Positions 17,523 to 26,024 of a stretch of DNA of 42,619 nt are shown in pieces. Source of the stretch: Phycisphaerae bacterium. Its GTDB lineage: Bacteria; Planctomycetota; Phycisphaerae; UBA1845. Both the position numbers and the translations under genes were made by a program. Location: positions 1 to 42,619 of the forward strand of contig JAJDDT010000054.1 of the NCBI GenBank assembly GCA_029260165.1, read 5' to 3'. The stretch's first letter is position 1. Every line of letters starts with the position of its first letter. Under the pieces are notes generated by a model that was not told where the DNA came from, made no database searches, and was given only the letters and a program-made list of their open reading frames with translations.

Positions 17523-17993
17523 CTAATCTGACGGATTGGCAGGTTCGGGCATGGAATCTGCCAGTTCACAAATGGCATCGTAGAACTCGTCGCGGTCCAT
17601 GCCGAGCAACGTCGATCCGAAAAGCTCCGCCTCCTCGTGTGAAGCGACATCGCCATAGTTGATTCGCACAATCTGGTACGCAATCAACATGGGCAGCGCC
17701 TCGGGACGACTCGAAAAGCATGGGTGAATATGGAGCGTGAACCCCTCGCCGGGCTGCCGGCCCCTCGGTTCGGGGAAGGCAAATTCGCCGGGGTTGAGAA
17801 GTCGATCGTCGAATACCAACGTCACGGGGTACCGAACAATCTCGCGATCCTCGATAATTCTCAGAATGGCCGCGTGGTCAATTTGTGGACCATACCGCTG
17901 GCGCGCCGTCGCAGCCACCGCGAGGATATGGTCGCGCAATGCGATCGCGCCATCGCGAACGGTGGGTTTGTGCTTACGGAATCGCCTGGCCAT
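17523..17993 (-). CDS. Small unknown protein, tail of octahaem operon
   Basis: A 156-residue soluble protein that I cannot assign. It is basic at the N-terminus (MARRFRKHKPTVRDG) and acidic at the C-terminus, with a central HIHPCFSSRPEALPM and a helical end DEFYDAICELADSM. No signal peptide, membrane segment or haem motif. Its ATG is 24 bases after the stop of the octahaem cytochrome gene on the same strand, so it is probably the last gene of that operon. It could be an accessory or maturation factor, but nothing in the sequence proves this. Confidence 0.6.
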   Translation of the reverse strand: MARRFRKHKPTVRDGAIALRDHILAVAATARQRYGPQIDHAAILRIIEDREIVRYPVTLVFDDRLLNPGEFAFPEPRGRQPGEGFTLHIHPCFSSRPEALPMLIAYQIVRINYGDVASHEEAELFGSTLLGMDRDEFYDAICELADSMPEPANPSD

Positions 17994-18017
17994 GACACGC
18001 TTTCGATTACGCCTGAA

Positions 18018-19487
18018 TCACTTTTTATACCGTTCGCGGAACTCCTTCGCCGCTTTCGCGCGTCGTTCGCGTTCCTTGTCGTCCATGCGGTTTGTGTACC
18101 AGAGGTGCTCGGGTGCGTCGAGAACTTCAGTGATCTTGGCCTGAAGCGCCTCGGCAGCCTTCTTCTTTTCCGGATCGTTCGCGTGCAGGTTGGATTCGAC
18201 AAGTTCCTCAAGCTCGGGAATGTATTCGGTGTAAAAGTGCTTTGCGATTTCGTACGTTCCATGCCAGTGTGTGTAATCGGGACCCATCATGGACGCACCA
18301 TGACGCGCACGTCGTCCTTCGTGGTGCCAGATCTCAAACCATGTAAAGTCGATCTTGTTCGAGAATTTGGCGGGTTTGAGGAGCGGTTTGGCGGCTGCGT
18401 AGAGTGCGGCACCGGGTTTGGCGAACTTATTATTGTACAGCTCGATAAGTTCATCATACTGTACATAAAAATTATGAACCCAGTTCGGGCTGTGGCAGTT
18501 ATGACAAACGTTCTTCATGTTCTCGCGTCGCACCTGCCAAGGCACGTCTTTTCCCGGCAGGCCCATCTTCGCATCCGATACTTCCGGGCGAATAGAAACA
18601 ACCGGGCGATTGTTCCAACTGATTCGCATACCAACATCATGCGTTACCGGCTGATCCTTCGTGGCTGACATGTGGCAGGTTGCACAAGTGGGCGCCGCCC
18701 AATAGTCCTCACCGACGACCCATTTGTTATTCTCCAGATTCATCTTGTGAATGTTTGCAAAAAAGGCGATTCCGTGCTTGGATTCCTCATATATTTCCTT
18801 CTGTGGGTGGTCCGGTCCCATATGACATTTGCCGCAGGTACTGGGATGCCGTGCCTGTGCCGCCGAAAACTCGTGACGCGTATGACACGCCGCACACGCC
18901 CCTTCGGAACCGTCGGGATTAAGACGACCAATGCCGCTGTTGGGCCAGGTCGCGGGATCGAGTTCGCCGTCGGCAAGCACTTTCACCTGGGATCCGTGAC
19001 ATTGCCAGCAGCCCAGGACGGCTGAAGCGGCGTTGCCATCGGGAAATCCCGGACTGACGAAACTGCGGTTGCCCTCGACGACCTCAGCCAGGATGTTGTC
19101 CAGCGACCCGAGAATACGTCCGGCTTTGGCGTGATGGGAATGCACGAATTCCCGAACTTCACGGCTGTGACATCTGGCGCAGTCTTTGGGACTGACGATG
19201 GTGGCAATCGTGTAACTGAAGTGCTCGAACGCATCGACGTCGTCCTCCTCGGCTCCGTGACATTCAAAACAACCGATGTTGGCGCGATAGTGTTTGCTTT
19301 CGCCCCATTGTTGGTACAGACCGCGACTCTCGCGTTTGTGACATTCGACGCACTCTTTGCTTGCCTTGCTGATCTCCGGCAAACCAATCGCCTGCGCCAT
19401 TGCGGAAAGCGGCATGATTATTGTCATGCCGGCCACGAGTGTTCTTGTTTGCAACATCGATCGTAGAAGACTCTGGAATACCGTCAT
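18018..19487 (-). CDS. Octahaem cytochrome c, hydroxylamine-oxidoreductase family
   Basis: A 489-residue exported protein. ATG 19487 is preferred to the overlapping ATG 19502 because AGGAG lies 8 bases upstream. Its signal peptide ends near AMAQA. Eight CxxCH motifs are present (CVECH, CFECH, CARCH, CWQCH, CAACH, CGKCH, CATCH, CHNCH), the count and spacing of HAO-type octahaem cytochromes. The family-like C-terminal block is HNFYVQYDELIELYNNKF, then GASMMGPDYTHWHGTYE near 398-414. The family includes oxidising enzymes (hydroxylamine, hydrazine) and reducing ones (nitrite); whether the cross-linking Tyr of the oxidising type is present needs an alignment. It is coupled to NrfD by a TGATG overlap. 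Confidence 0.87.
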   Translation of the reverse strand: MTVFQSLLRSMLQTRTLVAGMTIIMPLSAMAQAIGLPEISKASKECVECHKRESRGLYQQWGESKHYRANIGCFECHGAEEDDVDAFEHFSYTIATIVSPKDCARCHSREVREFVHSHHAKAGRILGSLDNILAEVVEGNRSFVSPGFPDGNAASAVLGCWQCHGSQVKVLADGELDPATWPNSGIGRLNPDGSEGACAACHTRHEFSAAQARHPSTCGKCHMGPDHPQKEIYEESKHGIAFFANIHKMNLENNKWVVGEDYWAAPTCATCHMSATKDQPVTHDVGMRISWNNRPVVSIRPEVSDAKMGLPGKDVPWQVRRENMKNVCHNCHSPNWVHNFYVQYDELIELYNNKFAKPGAALYAAAKPLLKPAKFSNKIDFTWFEIWHHEGRRARHGASMMGPDYTHWHGTYEIAKHFYTEYIPELEELVESNLHANDPEKKKAAEALQAKITEVLDAPEHLWYTNRMDDKERERRAKAAKEFRERYKK

Positions 19488-19501
19488 TATTGATCTCCTC
19501 A

Positions 19502-20740
19502 TCAGCGAGTCGGTGCCGTGGCGGAAACGCCCTGCGGCTTGATGTCATCGTCGGCGGTCACCCGCCCGGTTAATACGGGAACGGAAATGCGTACGAAAAT
19601 AGTATACAGGAGCAGGCCAAATGCCCAGATACCCAGGCACACCAGTGTCTCATTCAAAGTCGGTTGATACTCGACAAGTTCACCCAGCGGGGACGGAATG
19701 AACGCGGGAATAACCAACCCCATCCCCTTTTCGATCCAGATGCCAATGATCAAAAAGACGCAAGCGACATTCATGAAACGCAGGCTCTTGGTGAACGGAA
19801 GATAGAGAATCACCAACGCAATCGTGTTCAGCACGATCGCGGTCCATATCCAGGGCACCAGCCCGTGATGGCCATGCAAACCGAGATACAAATACTTTGT
19901 GGACACAATGTGTGCGGAGTCGGCGTAGAATTCGGTGAACAATTCGCAGACGAACAGGAACATGTTGACGGTCATCGCAACCGTGACAATGTTGCGCAAC
20001 AGCTTCAGCGCGTCATCACTCACATGGTATCCGGCAAAACGCCGGATCATCTGCAACGTGATGATGATGAAAGCGGGTCCCGCGGCAAATGCCGACGCCA
20101 GAAACCGGGGTGCGATGATCGCGGTATTCCAAAACGGCCGCCCTCCCAATCCAACGAACAGAAAGGCGGTGACTGTGTGAATACTGATCGCCCAACCGAT
20201 GGCGACAAAGACAAATGGAATATAGAACCGTGGACTGGGCTTCACCTTCCGGTAAGCACAGTAAATCAGGTATCCACAAATATGCAGGTTCAGCAGGAGG
20301 TAGCCGCCAAGGGCGACCACGTCCCAGGTGAGCATGGACATGGGAAAATTGAACCGCCAAAACATATGCATGAATCTGTCGGGTCTTCCGAGGTCCACCT
20401 GCACAAACAACAAACACATCGTGATTGACGCAACAGCGAACAGCTCACCAAAAATAACCAAATCGTGCAACTCATGTCGCCGGTAAATATAAACAGGGAT
20501 AACCACCATCACCGCCGCGGCTGCCATGCCCACGAGGTAAACGAAATTCGCAATATATAGACCCCAGGAAACGTGATCGGTCATTCCGGTCGTGACCAGG
20601 CCGTGGACGAGCTGCTTCGCATAGGCGTTGACGCCGAGCAACACAAAAACGGTGAGCATGAGCATCCACGCATGGTATCGCCAATCACCCACGAAGCTCA
20701 GCCGAAAGCACCGCCAGAGAAAACGCAGATACAGTTTCAT
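19502..20740 (-). CDS. NrfD/PsrC-type membrane quinone subunit
   Basis: A 412-residue integral membrane protein with about nine or ten hydrophobic helices starting near residue 24. The N-terminal part (GLYIANFVYLVGMAAAAVMV), the charged loop YIYRRHELHDLVIFGELFAV, LGRPDRFMHMFWRFNFPMSM and the C-terminal IIGIWIEKGMGLVIPAF are typical of the NrfD/PsrC/DmsC-like family, which carries quinone redox chemistry and no haem of its own. Its ATG overlaps the end of the iron-sulfur gene by 4 bases and its stop is shared with the next gene's start, so all three should assemble as one complex. Confidence 0.9.
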   Translation of the reverse strand: MKLYLRFLWRCFRLSFVGDWRYHAWMLMLTVFVLLGVNAYAKQLVHGLVTTGMTDHVSWGLYIANFVYLVGMAAAAVMVVIPVYIYRRHELHDLVIFGELFAVASITMCLLFVQVDLGRPDRFMHMFWRFNFPMSMLTWDVVALGGYLLLNLHICGYLIYCAYRKVKPSPRFYIPFVFVAIGWAISIHTVTAFLFVGLGGRPFWNTAIIAPRFLASAFAAGPAFIIITLQMIRRFAGYHVSDDALKLLRNIVTVAMTVNMFLFVCELFTEFYADSAHIVSTKYLYLGLHGHHGLVPWIWTAIVLNTIALVILYLPFTKSLRFMNVACVFLIIGIWIEKGMGLVIPAFIPSPLGELVEYQPTLNETLVCLGIWAFGLLLYTIFVRISVPVLTGRVTADDDIKPQGVSATAPTR

Positions 20741-21750
20741 GCGTGATCACCTCCCGGGATCACAGGAGAAGACATCCCATGCTCATTGCGCGGATAGTCT
20801 TCATCGAAGTAATAGAAGAAACGCGGCAGGGTGCCAACCTCCTGCTTCAGCACGAAGACGTGCTTGTTCCTGAGGATTTGCGAAACCTCGCTCTCCGGAT
20901 CGAGAACGTTTCCAAACTTTCGCGCGCCGACCGGGCATACCTCGAGACACGCAGGCATGCGACCTTCACGCGTGCGCTGCAGACAAAAATGGCATTTCTC
21001 CATCACACCCTTCTTGCGAGGCCGATTGGAAAGATAGGCCATGTCCGGATTGATCTTGTCGCGGGGAATTTGCGGTTCGGCGTAGTTGAATCGTCGCGCC
21101 CAATAGGGACAAGCTGCCTCGCAATACCGACAGCCGATGCACCAGTCGTAATCGATCACAACAATACCGTCCTGTTCCTTCCAGGTGGCTTCCACCGGGC
21201 AGACCTTGACGCATGGCGGGTTGGCACACTGATGACACTGAACCGGCATGTAATAGTGATCGGGATCGGGAACCGTCGGATGATCGTAGTCGTGACGCCC
21301 CTGCTCGAGGTCAATACTGCCCCTGGGCATTTCGAGCACGCGGATGTACTGAATCTCAGGCGACCGGCTCGTGTTGTTTTCCTGTGCACAGGCGTGCACG
21401 CATCGCCGACACCCGATACACCGCCCCAGATGCAGGGCGTACACAAATTCCACCCCGTCGTTCGCCTTGATATCCCGTAATTCAGGCCGAACCGCGTAGC
21501 GTTGCTCAACCTCCACACGAATCCGATCGAGGACCGCCTCCATGTCCTCCGGGGTCATTTCCTTGTAGTGCTTCTGAAGAAACTTCTCGATCGTGAAGTC
21601 TTCGGTGTCCAGAAAACGAAGCGGACTAAGCGCAGCTCCCAGTGCAGCCACACCGCCAGCCGCTCCGAGGCTGCCACGCAGAAAACTCCGACGCGAAAGC
21701 TTGTCACGCTTGCCGCATTCTTCAGTTGGCTGTTGATCCGCAGGATTCAT
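20737..21750 (-). CDS. Tat-exported four-cluster iron-sulfur protein
   Basis: A 337-residue electron carrier. The N-terminus has a twin-arginine signal (LSRRSFLRGSLGAAGGVAAL), so the folded protein should be exported. Four Cys groups suit four [4Fe-4S] clusters: GRCIGCRRCVHACAQEN, CHQCANPPCVKVCPVEATW, DWCIGCRYCEAACPYWARRF and CHFCLQRTREGRMPACLEVC. This order is that of the DmsB/PsrB/HybA/NrfC group. It would move electrons between the NrfD-type subunit and the multihaem cytochromes. It overlaps its neighbours by 4 bases at both ends (20737-20740 and 21747-21750). Confidence 0.92.
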   Translation of the reverse strand: MNPADQQPTEECGKRDKLSRRSFLRGSLGAAGGVAALGAALSPLRFLDTEDFTIEKFLQKHYKEMTPEDMEAVLDRIRVEVEQRYAVRPELRDIKANDGVEFVYALHLGRCIGCRRCVHACAQENNTSRSPEIQYIRVLEMPRGSIDLEQGRHDYDHPTVPDPDHYYMPVQCHQCANPPCVKVCPVEATWKEQDGIVVIDYDWCIGCRYCEAACPYWARRFNYAEPQIPRDKINPDMAYLSNRPRKKGVMEKCHFCLQRTREGRMPACLEVCPVGARKFGNVLDPESEVSQILRNKHVFVLKQEVGTLPRFFYYFDEDYPRNEHGMSSPVIPGGDHA

Positions 21751-22544
21751 CCCTCATCCTCCAGTTCCTCGTCCGAATCCGCCTCGTCATCGGTCGGTCG
21801 GTTGACCGAATCCCCATTGGCACGATCCCAGGCAGTATGATCCCGGATTGCACGACGGAGCGGATCGCGCAACCCGTCGTCGTGTTTGTCGGGTTCGTTC
21901 TCTCGGTGGACGATGTGGTCACGCCCCATGCGCAGTGTATCAGGCCCGGGCAACGGCACCACCGGATCCATGGCGGGAACACGCGGATTGTGGGGGTCGT
22001 GACATTCGGTGCACCGGAGGCGACGCGCAACACCGCGTGACGCATCCCAGTAGCCGTTGGTTCGACCGTGGGCACCATGCTGCCAGTCACGATAGGTTGG
22101 CCCGTGGCACTTGGCGCAAAGCACCTCCACATCATTGTACCCGATCATCTCACTACCCCGCAGCACGAGCCGATTCCGGTCTTTGGTGTCGTGGCAATTT
22201 CGACATTGCTTGTTAATGCCGTGGTTGAGGACGACGTCACTGTGTTGCAGGAGTGCCCGAGGCGGATCGTCGCGCGGGGGGAACATCTGATGGCAATCCT
22301 TGCAGGTACGGTCGTATCCGTCGATGTTGATCGTCGGAGGGTCGTGCAGAATTTTTCGCCGCGGAGCGATGGAGAGATGGGCAGGGTCGATCGGGACGAC
22401 CTGCTTGTCCGGAATGTCGAGCAATTCGGGGCCGACAGCAAACCAAACCGCCAGGCCGAAAAAAAACGGTCCGATCCCGAAGGCGACCCAACCGGGAATG
22501 GCTGGCCTGGGACCGGGTTCTGAGCTGTCTGCCGTGTCGGACAT
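21747..22544 (-). CDS. Membrane-anchored tetrahaem cytochrome c
   Basis: About 265 residues from ATG 22544; a GTG at 22559 is an alternative. A single hydrophobic segment near residues 18-38 (PGWVAFGIGPFFFGLAVWFA) anchors it. The exported part has four CxxCH motifs (CKDCH, CRNCH, CAKCH, CTECH), with many extra histidines as likely axial ligands. The C-terminus is very acidic (DDEADSDEELEDEG). It is the first gene of the operon and may link the quinone-side complex to the octahaem cytochrome. Not NrfH or NapC by size or motif order that I can recognise. Confidence 0.82.
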   Translation of the reverse strand: MSDTADSSEPGPRPAIPGWVAFGIGPFFFGLAVWFAVGPELLDIPDKQVVPIDPAHLSIAPRRKILHDPPTINIDGYDRTCKDCHQMFPPRDDPPRALLQHSDVVLNHGINKQCRNCHDTKDRNRLVLRGSEMIGYNDVEVLCAKCHGPTYRDWQHGAHGRTNGYWDASRGVARRLRCTECHDPHNPRVPAMDPVVPLPGPDTLRMGRDHIVHRENEPDKHDDGLRDPLRRAIRDHTAWDRANGDSVNRPTDDEADSDEELEDEG

Positions 22545-22758
22545 CGCTCGATTCCACAAGCAAAAGAGGCCGATTTTGCGACCCGAACAACCGAATCGCG
22601 AGGTACCTCTAATTCATCGACCACTTCTCTATAGATGGATAGCATATACGGTCGTGGTTGTAAAGCGCGGTAGCCCGAAAACAGCGGACTTCTGCGCGAA
22701 TCTGATCACAACACTCTTATTAGTCGGGACGAATCGGGTGTGTGGTTGACCAGAACCA

Positions 22759-22801
22759 TCGATCGGCTTTGGTACACCGAAATGCGCACAAAGCCGATCG
22801 A
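22759..22801. other. Stem-loop between chemoreceptor and redox operon
   Basis: TCGATCGGCTTTG (22759-22771) and CAAAGCCGATCGA (22789-22801) are perfect 13-base inverted arms around a 17-base loop. It sits 31 bases after the chemoreceptor stop on the minus strand. No T tract follows, so it may be a structural 3' end rather than an intrinsic terminator. Confidence 0.5.
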
Positions 22802-22831
22802 GGGTTTATCTCCGGCTTATCCCGGGCAGGT

Positions 22832-25342
22832 TCAGATCGTGAACTTACCAACGAGGGACTTGAGATCGTTGGACAGCCTGGACAATTCAACACCAGCCTC
22901 CTGCGTCTGAGCAGCATCTTTGGACGCCTGACGGGCACCCTGATCCACACTGGTGATATTATTCGTGATTTCTTTCGCCGCGTCCGCGGATTGCCCCACG
23001 CCGCTCGAAACGGTCTCCGCCGCCGTCGCGGTCCTCGCAATATTCTGGGCGATTTCTCTGGTGGTGATGCTCTGCTCCTCCACTGCAGCCGCAATCGTGC
23101 GTGACACTTCGTTAACCTTGTCGATCACGTCGCTGATCTGTCCAATGGACGAAACCGCGATGCCCGTCGAATTCTGGATGCCCTCGATCCGCTGACGGAT
23201 GTCCTCGGTGGCTTCAGCCGTCTGTTTGGCAAGCTCCTTGACCTCGGTTGCAACCACGGCAAACCCCTTCCCGGCATCACCCGCTCGGGCAGCTTCGATC
23301 GTGGCATTCAATGCGAGCAGATTGGTCTGCTCGGCGATATCCTGAATCGTTTCGATCACCTTGCCAATCTCGTCCGCGGCTGAACCAAGCTGGCCGATGT
23401 TTTCGTTACTGGTCCTGGCGAGACCGGAAGCCTGTTCGGCGACGCCGGCAGCCTGCTCAGCACTCTTGGCAATTTCGCCGACGGTCGCGGTCATTTCCTC
23501 TACCGCCGCCGCCACCGTTTTGACGTTTGACGACATCGCTTCGGTAGAGTTGGCCATCGAGCCCATGTTCGCGGACATCTCCTCAGCCGCAGCCGCAACA
23601 GACGCCGATTGTTCCGTCGTGGCTTCTGCGCCGCTGGCAAGTTGCGTCGCGGTGGCGGTTAGTTCGCTCGACGATCCTCCCAGTGTTTCAGCATTGGAGG
23701 CGAGGTTCTGCATCGTCTTGCGAAGACTGTCCGCCATACCGTTGAGCGCCCTGGCCAATACCCCGATCTCGTCGTTCTGATTGATGTCGACCTGGTGCGT
23801 CAGGTCACCCCCGGCAACCGTTTCGGCGAATGCCACGCTCTTGAGAAGAGGCCCGACAATGCCACGCGTGATACAGAATGCGAACAACGAACCAGCCAGC
23901 GCAATGACGAGCATGAGTGCGATCGAAGCCTGGTGCGACTCCCTCTTCGCAGCCATCGCGAGGTGTTCGCTTCGCTCCGCAAGCGCCTCGACCGACTGTA
24001 AGATCTGCTCCATTCCTTCGGCACAATCGATCAGTATGGCAGCCACGATCAGCTTGTTCTCAACGACTTTCGTCAGAAGACTCTGGTACCTGTCAAGTTC
24101 GTGTTCGACCCTGGCGAGAGCAGCCAGGTCTTCCGCCTCTTCGGATTCGTCACTGGCGCAGCGGGGGATCAGTTCCTCGACAGTCTTCAACTCAGCGCGC
24201 AGGCTGCCAAGCTCCTGCTCCAACACTCCGACCCGTCCAATCCTGCCATCCAGGAGAAACCCCGCCTCCTCCTTTGAAATCCTGACCGCCAGCAACTCAC
24301 AATCGAGCAGTTTTTTGGTCAACTCCGTTTGCAACGCAATCTGCGCGTCGGAAGCCCCGTTCGACTGCAATGATACCAAATCAGCCTCGTGCTCATGGAC
24401 GACATGCCCAAGCTGCTCATCCACCCGTTCACCAAGTGTGTCAAGCTTCGCTTTGTCCTTCCCAATCTCTTGAAATTTCATAGCAAGATCGGCAAAGGAC
24501 GTCTCATACCGATCGATCAATTCCTGCATTGATGACAAGGTTGCAAGCTCTGTTTCATCGAGGTCGAATGACGTACGGATACTCTTGAAGTCCGTGCCAT
24601 ACTCATCAACCACGGCTGCATGCTCTTTGAGGATTTCTTCGCCATGCGCCTTGTTTTCGAATCCGAACGTGATGAATTCGTATTGCAGTTTACTCATTTC
24701 CGACCCCATCACGCTCAACTCCAGGGTGGCCAACGCCATGTCAGACTCCTCGCTGACCTGATCGAGGAAGCGACTGCCAAACCATCCACCCGCCACGCCC
24801 AACGCCACGACGACCCCGAAACCCCCGTACATTTTGCGCGAAATGCCCAAGCGGCCCAAAACACCACTCTTGACCGCCAGCCAGCCACCGCCACCGGCAA
24901 TCGCCAGGCCGATCAATATTTTTGTGACAAGACTCATTCCCTCCGCAGGTAGCGGCATGGAAAGGGCGGCCGTGTGAACCTCGCGGTTGCGTGCCTGATC
25001 CAGTCCGGCGAGTCTGACGGGATCGACCAGCGTCACCGGCGCTGCCTGGACCGTCGCGGCAGTGCGTACAGAATCACCGTGCCCACTGTCGTGACTGCCC
25101 ACAGCCTCATGGCTGGCTGTCGCGCTGGCATCTTTATGTCCACCGTCCTGGGTGCCCTCAGCATGATTGCTGGTTACTGCGTTGGTTTCTTCGTGTTCGC
25201 CACCATCGTGCGGTTGATCAACAGCTTGCGCTGGTGGAGTTACCACAACCGGCTCAATTGCATATGCGATTTGGTTTGCATAAAAAACGAACAGGCTGCC
25301 ACACAAGACCACAAATATCGATTTTCCCTTGGTATTCATCAT
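22832..25342 (-). CDS. Chemoreceptor with His-rich exported N-terminal segment
   Basis: 836 residues from ATG 25342, with GGAG about 6 bases upstream. A signal-peptide-like N-terminus ([19 protein letters not shown]) is followed by a low-complexity His/Gly/Asp/Ala region near 40-90 ([14 protein letters not shown] and similar), a linker, two membrane helices near 138-190, a long helical sensory part, a third membrane helix ([18 protein letters not shown]), HAMP and a complete signalling hairpin ([20 protein letters not shown]). The His-rich part is unusual for a chemoreceptor and may bind metal ions. No CheA, CheW or CheR genes are nearby. It lies 270 bases upstream of the redox operon's far end on the same strand. 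Confidence 0.85.
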   Translation of the reverse strand: MMNTKGKSIFVVLCGSLFVFYANQIAYAIEPVVVTPPAQAVDQPHDGGEHEETNAVTSNHAEGTQDGGHKDASATASHEAVGSHDSGHGDSVRTAATVQAAPVTLVDPVRLAGLDQARNREVHTAALSMPLPAEGMSLVTKILIGLAIAGGGGWLAVKSGVLGRLGISRKMYGGFGVVVALGVAGGWFGSRFLDQVSEESDMALATLELSVMGSEMSKLQYEFITFGFENKAHGEEILKEHAAVVDEYGTDFKSIRTSFDLDETELATLSSMQELIDRYETSFADLAMKFQEIGKDKAKLDTLGERVDEQLGHVVHEHEADLVSLQSNGASDAQIALQTELTKKLLDCELLAVRISKEEAGFLLDGRIGRVGVLEQELGSLRAELKTVEELIPRCASDESEEAEDLAALARVEHELDRYQSLLTKVVENKLIVAAILIDCAEGMEQILQSVEALAERSEHLAMAAKRESHQASIALMLVIALAGSLFAFCITRGIVGPLLKSVAFAETVAGGDLTHQVDINQNDEIGVLARALNGMADSLRKTMQNLASNAETLGGSSSELTATATQLASGAEATTEQSASVAAAAEEMSANMGSMANSTEAMSSNVKTVAAAVEEMTATVGEIAKSAEQAAGVAEQASGLARTSNENIGQLGSAADEIGKVIETIQDIAEQTNLLALNATIEAARAGDAGKGFAVVATEVKELAKQTAEATEDIRQRIEGIQNSTGIAVSSIGQISDVIDKVNEVSRTIAAAVEEQSITTREIAQNIARTATAAETVSSGVGQSADAAKEITNNITSVDQGARQASKDAAQTQEAGVELSRLSNDLKSLVGKFTI

Positions 25343-25673
25343 GACACGCTCCACTTGCACAACGCGCAGCTGTTTCCGCCGCTGGTTTTAGAGATTTGCT
25401 ACGAATCCTCCTCGCTGCATCGGTGTGAAGCAGCGACACAACACGTCCTGACACGAGCAGTGACCCTTACCTCGACATGAATCCACGGTCGAATTAGCTC
25501 CAAGACGACCGAAATAGTGCCTACCCATGGCTGAAAAACCCGTAAATCACTCGACAAAACCCGGTTTTGCACCCTGGCTTTAGTTGATGGAGGGGATGGG
25601 CCGGGCCGGCTGCGGAATTTGGGGTTGTTTTGCCATTCATGTCTCACGGTAGAGGTGCCTGGGGAGCGATAAC

Positions 25674-26024
25674 GTGCACCGAGGTGTCCTCGACAGTACT
25701 CTCGACGTCGCAGGCACGGGTCTCCTGACGCAGGAATCGGGTCACGACAAGCACGAGCAGGGTCAGCCCCACGGCGAGCCGGCTGCGCACGATGCGGATC
25801 ATGGGACCGACACCGGGCATCATGATCCGGCGAACCAGGACGCCGGGCATGAAAAAACGGGACACGATAACAAGGGTCACGACAACGCGGGACATGGCGA
25901 AGACGGTGGACATCACGCCCACAGACCGGTGACCAACTTCTCCTGCGAAGACGCGACTTTTGCATTGAGTCTGTCGGCTCTTTTGAAGACAATAGGGTGG
26001 GATTTTCAACGAGGAGGAAGGAAC
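25674..26024 (+). other. His-rich open frame upstream of a secreted protein
   Basis: The frame from GTG 25674 (GGGGAG 8 bases upstream) encodes a run of Gly-His-Asp units: TGHHDPANQDAGHEKTGHDN, then KGHDNAGHGEDGGHHAH. It runs in frame into the secreted protein at 26025. The composition echoes the His-rich part of the chemoreceptor just to the left, which suggests shared origin. The minus frame here is hydrophobic and looks like its shadow. It may be a small His-rich protein, an N-terminal extension or a relic; a promoter-like pair inside it argues against extension. Bases 25343-25673 hold no gene I can see. Confidence 0.4.
25965..25993 (+). promoter_or_regulatory. Possible promoter for 26025 gene
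   Basis: TTGAGT (25965-25970), 17 bases, GACAAT (25988-25993). Moderate match to a sigma-70 pair, 32 bases before a strong ribosome site and ATG 26025. Confidence 0.3.

Noticed and set aside
19664-20428. 254-residue plus-strand frame
   Set aside because: Antisense to the NrfD gene, which shows proper membrane helices and tight overlaps with its neighbours.
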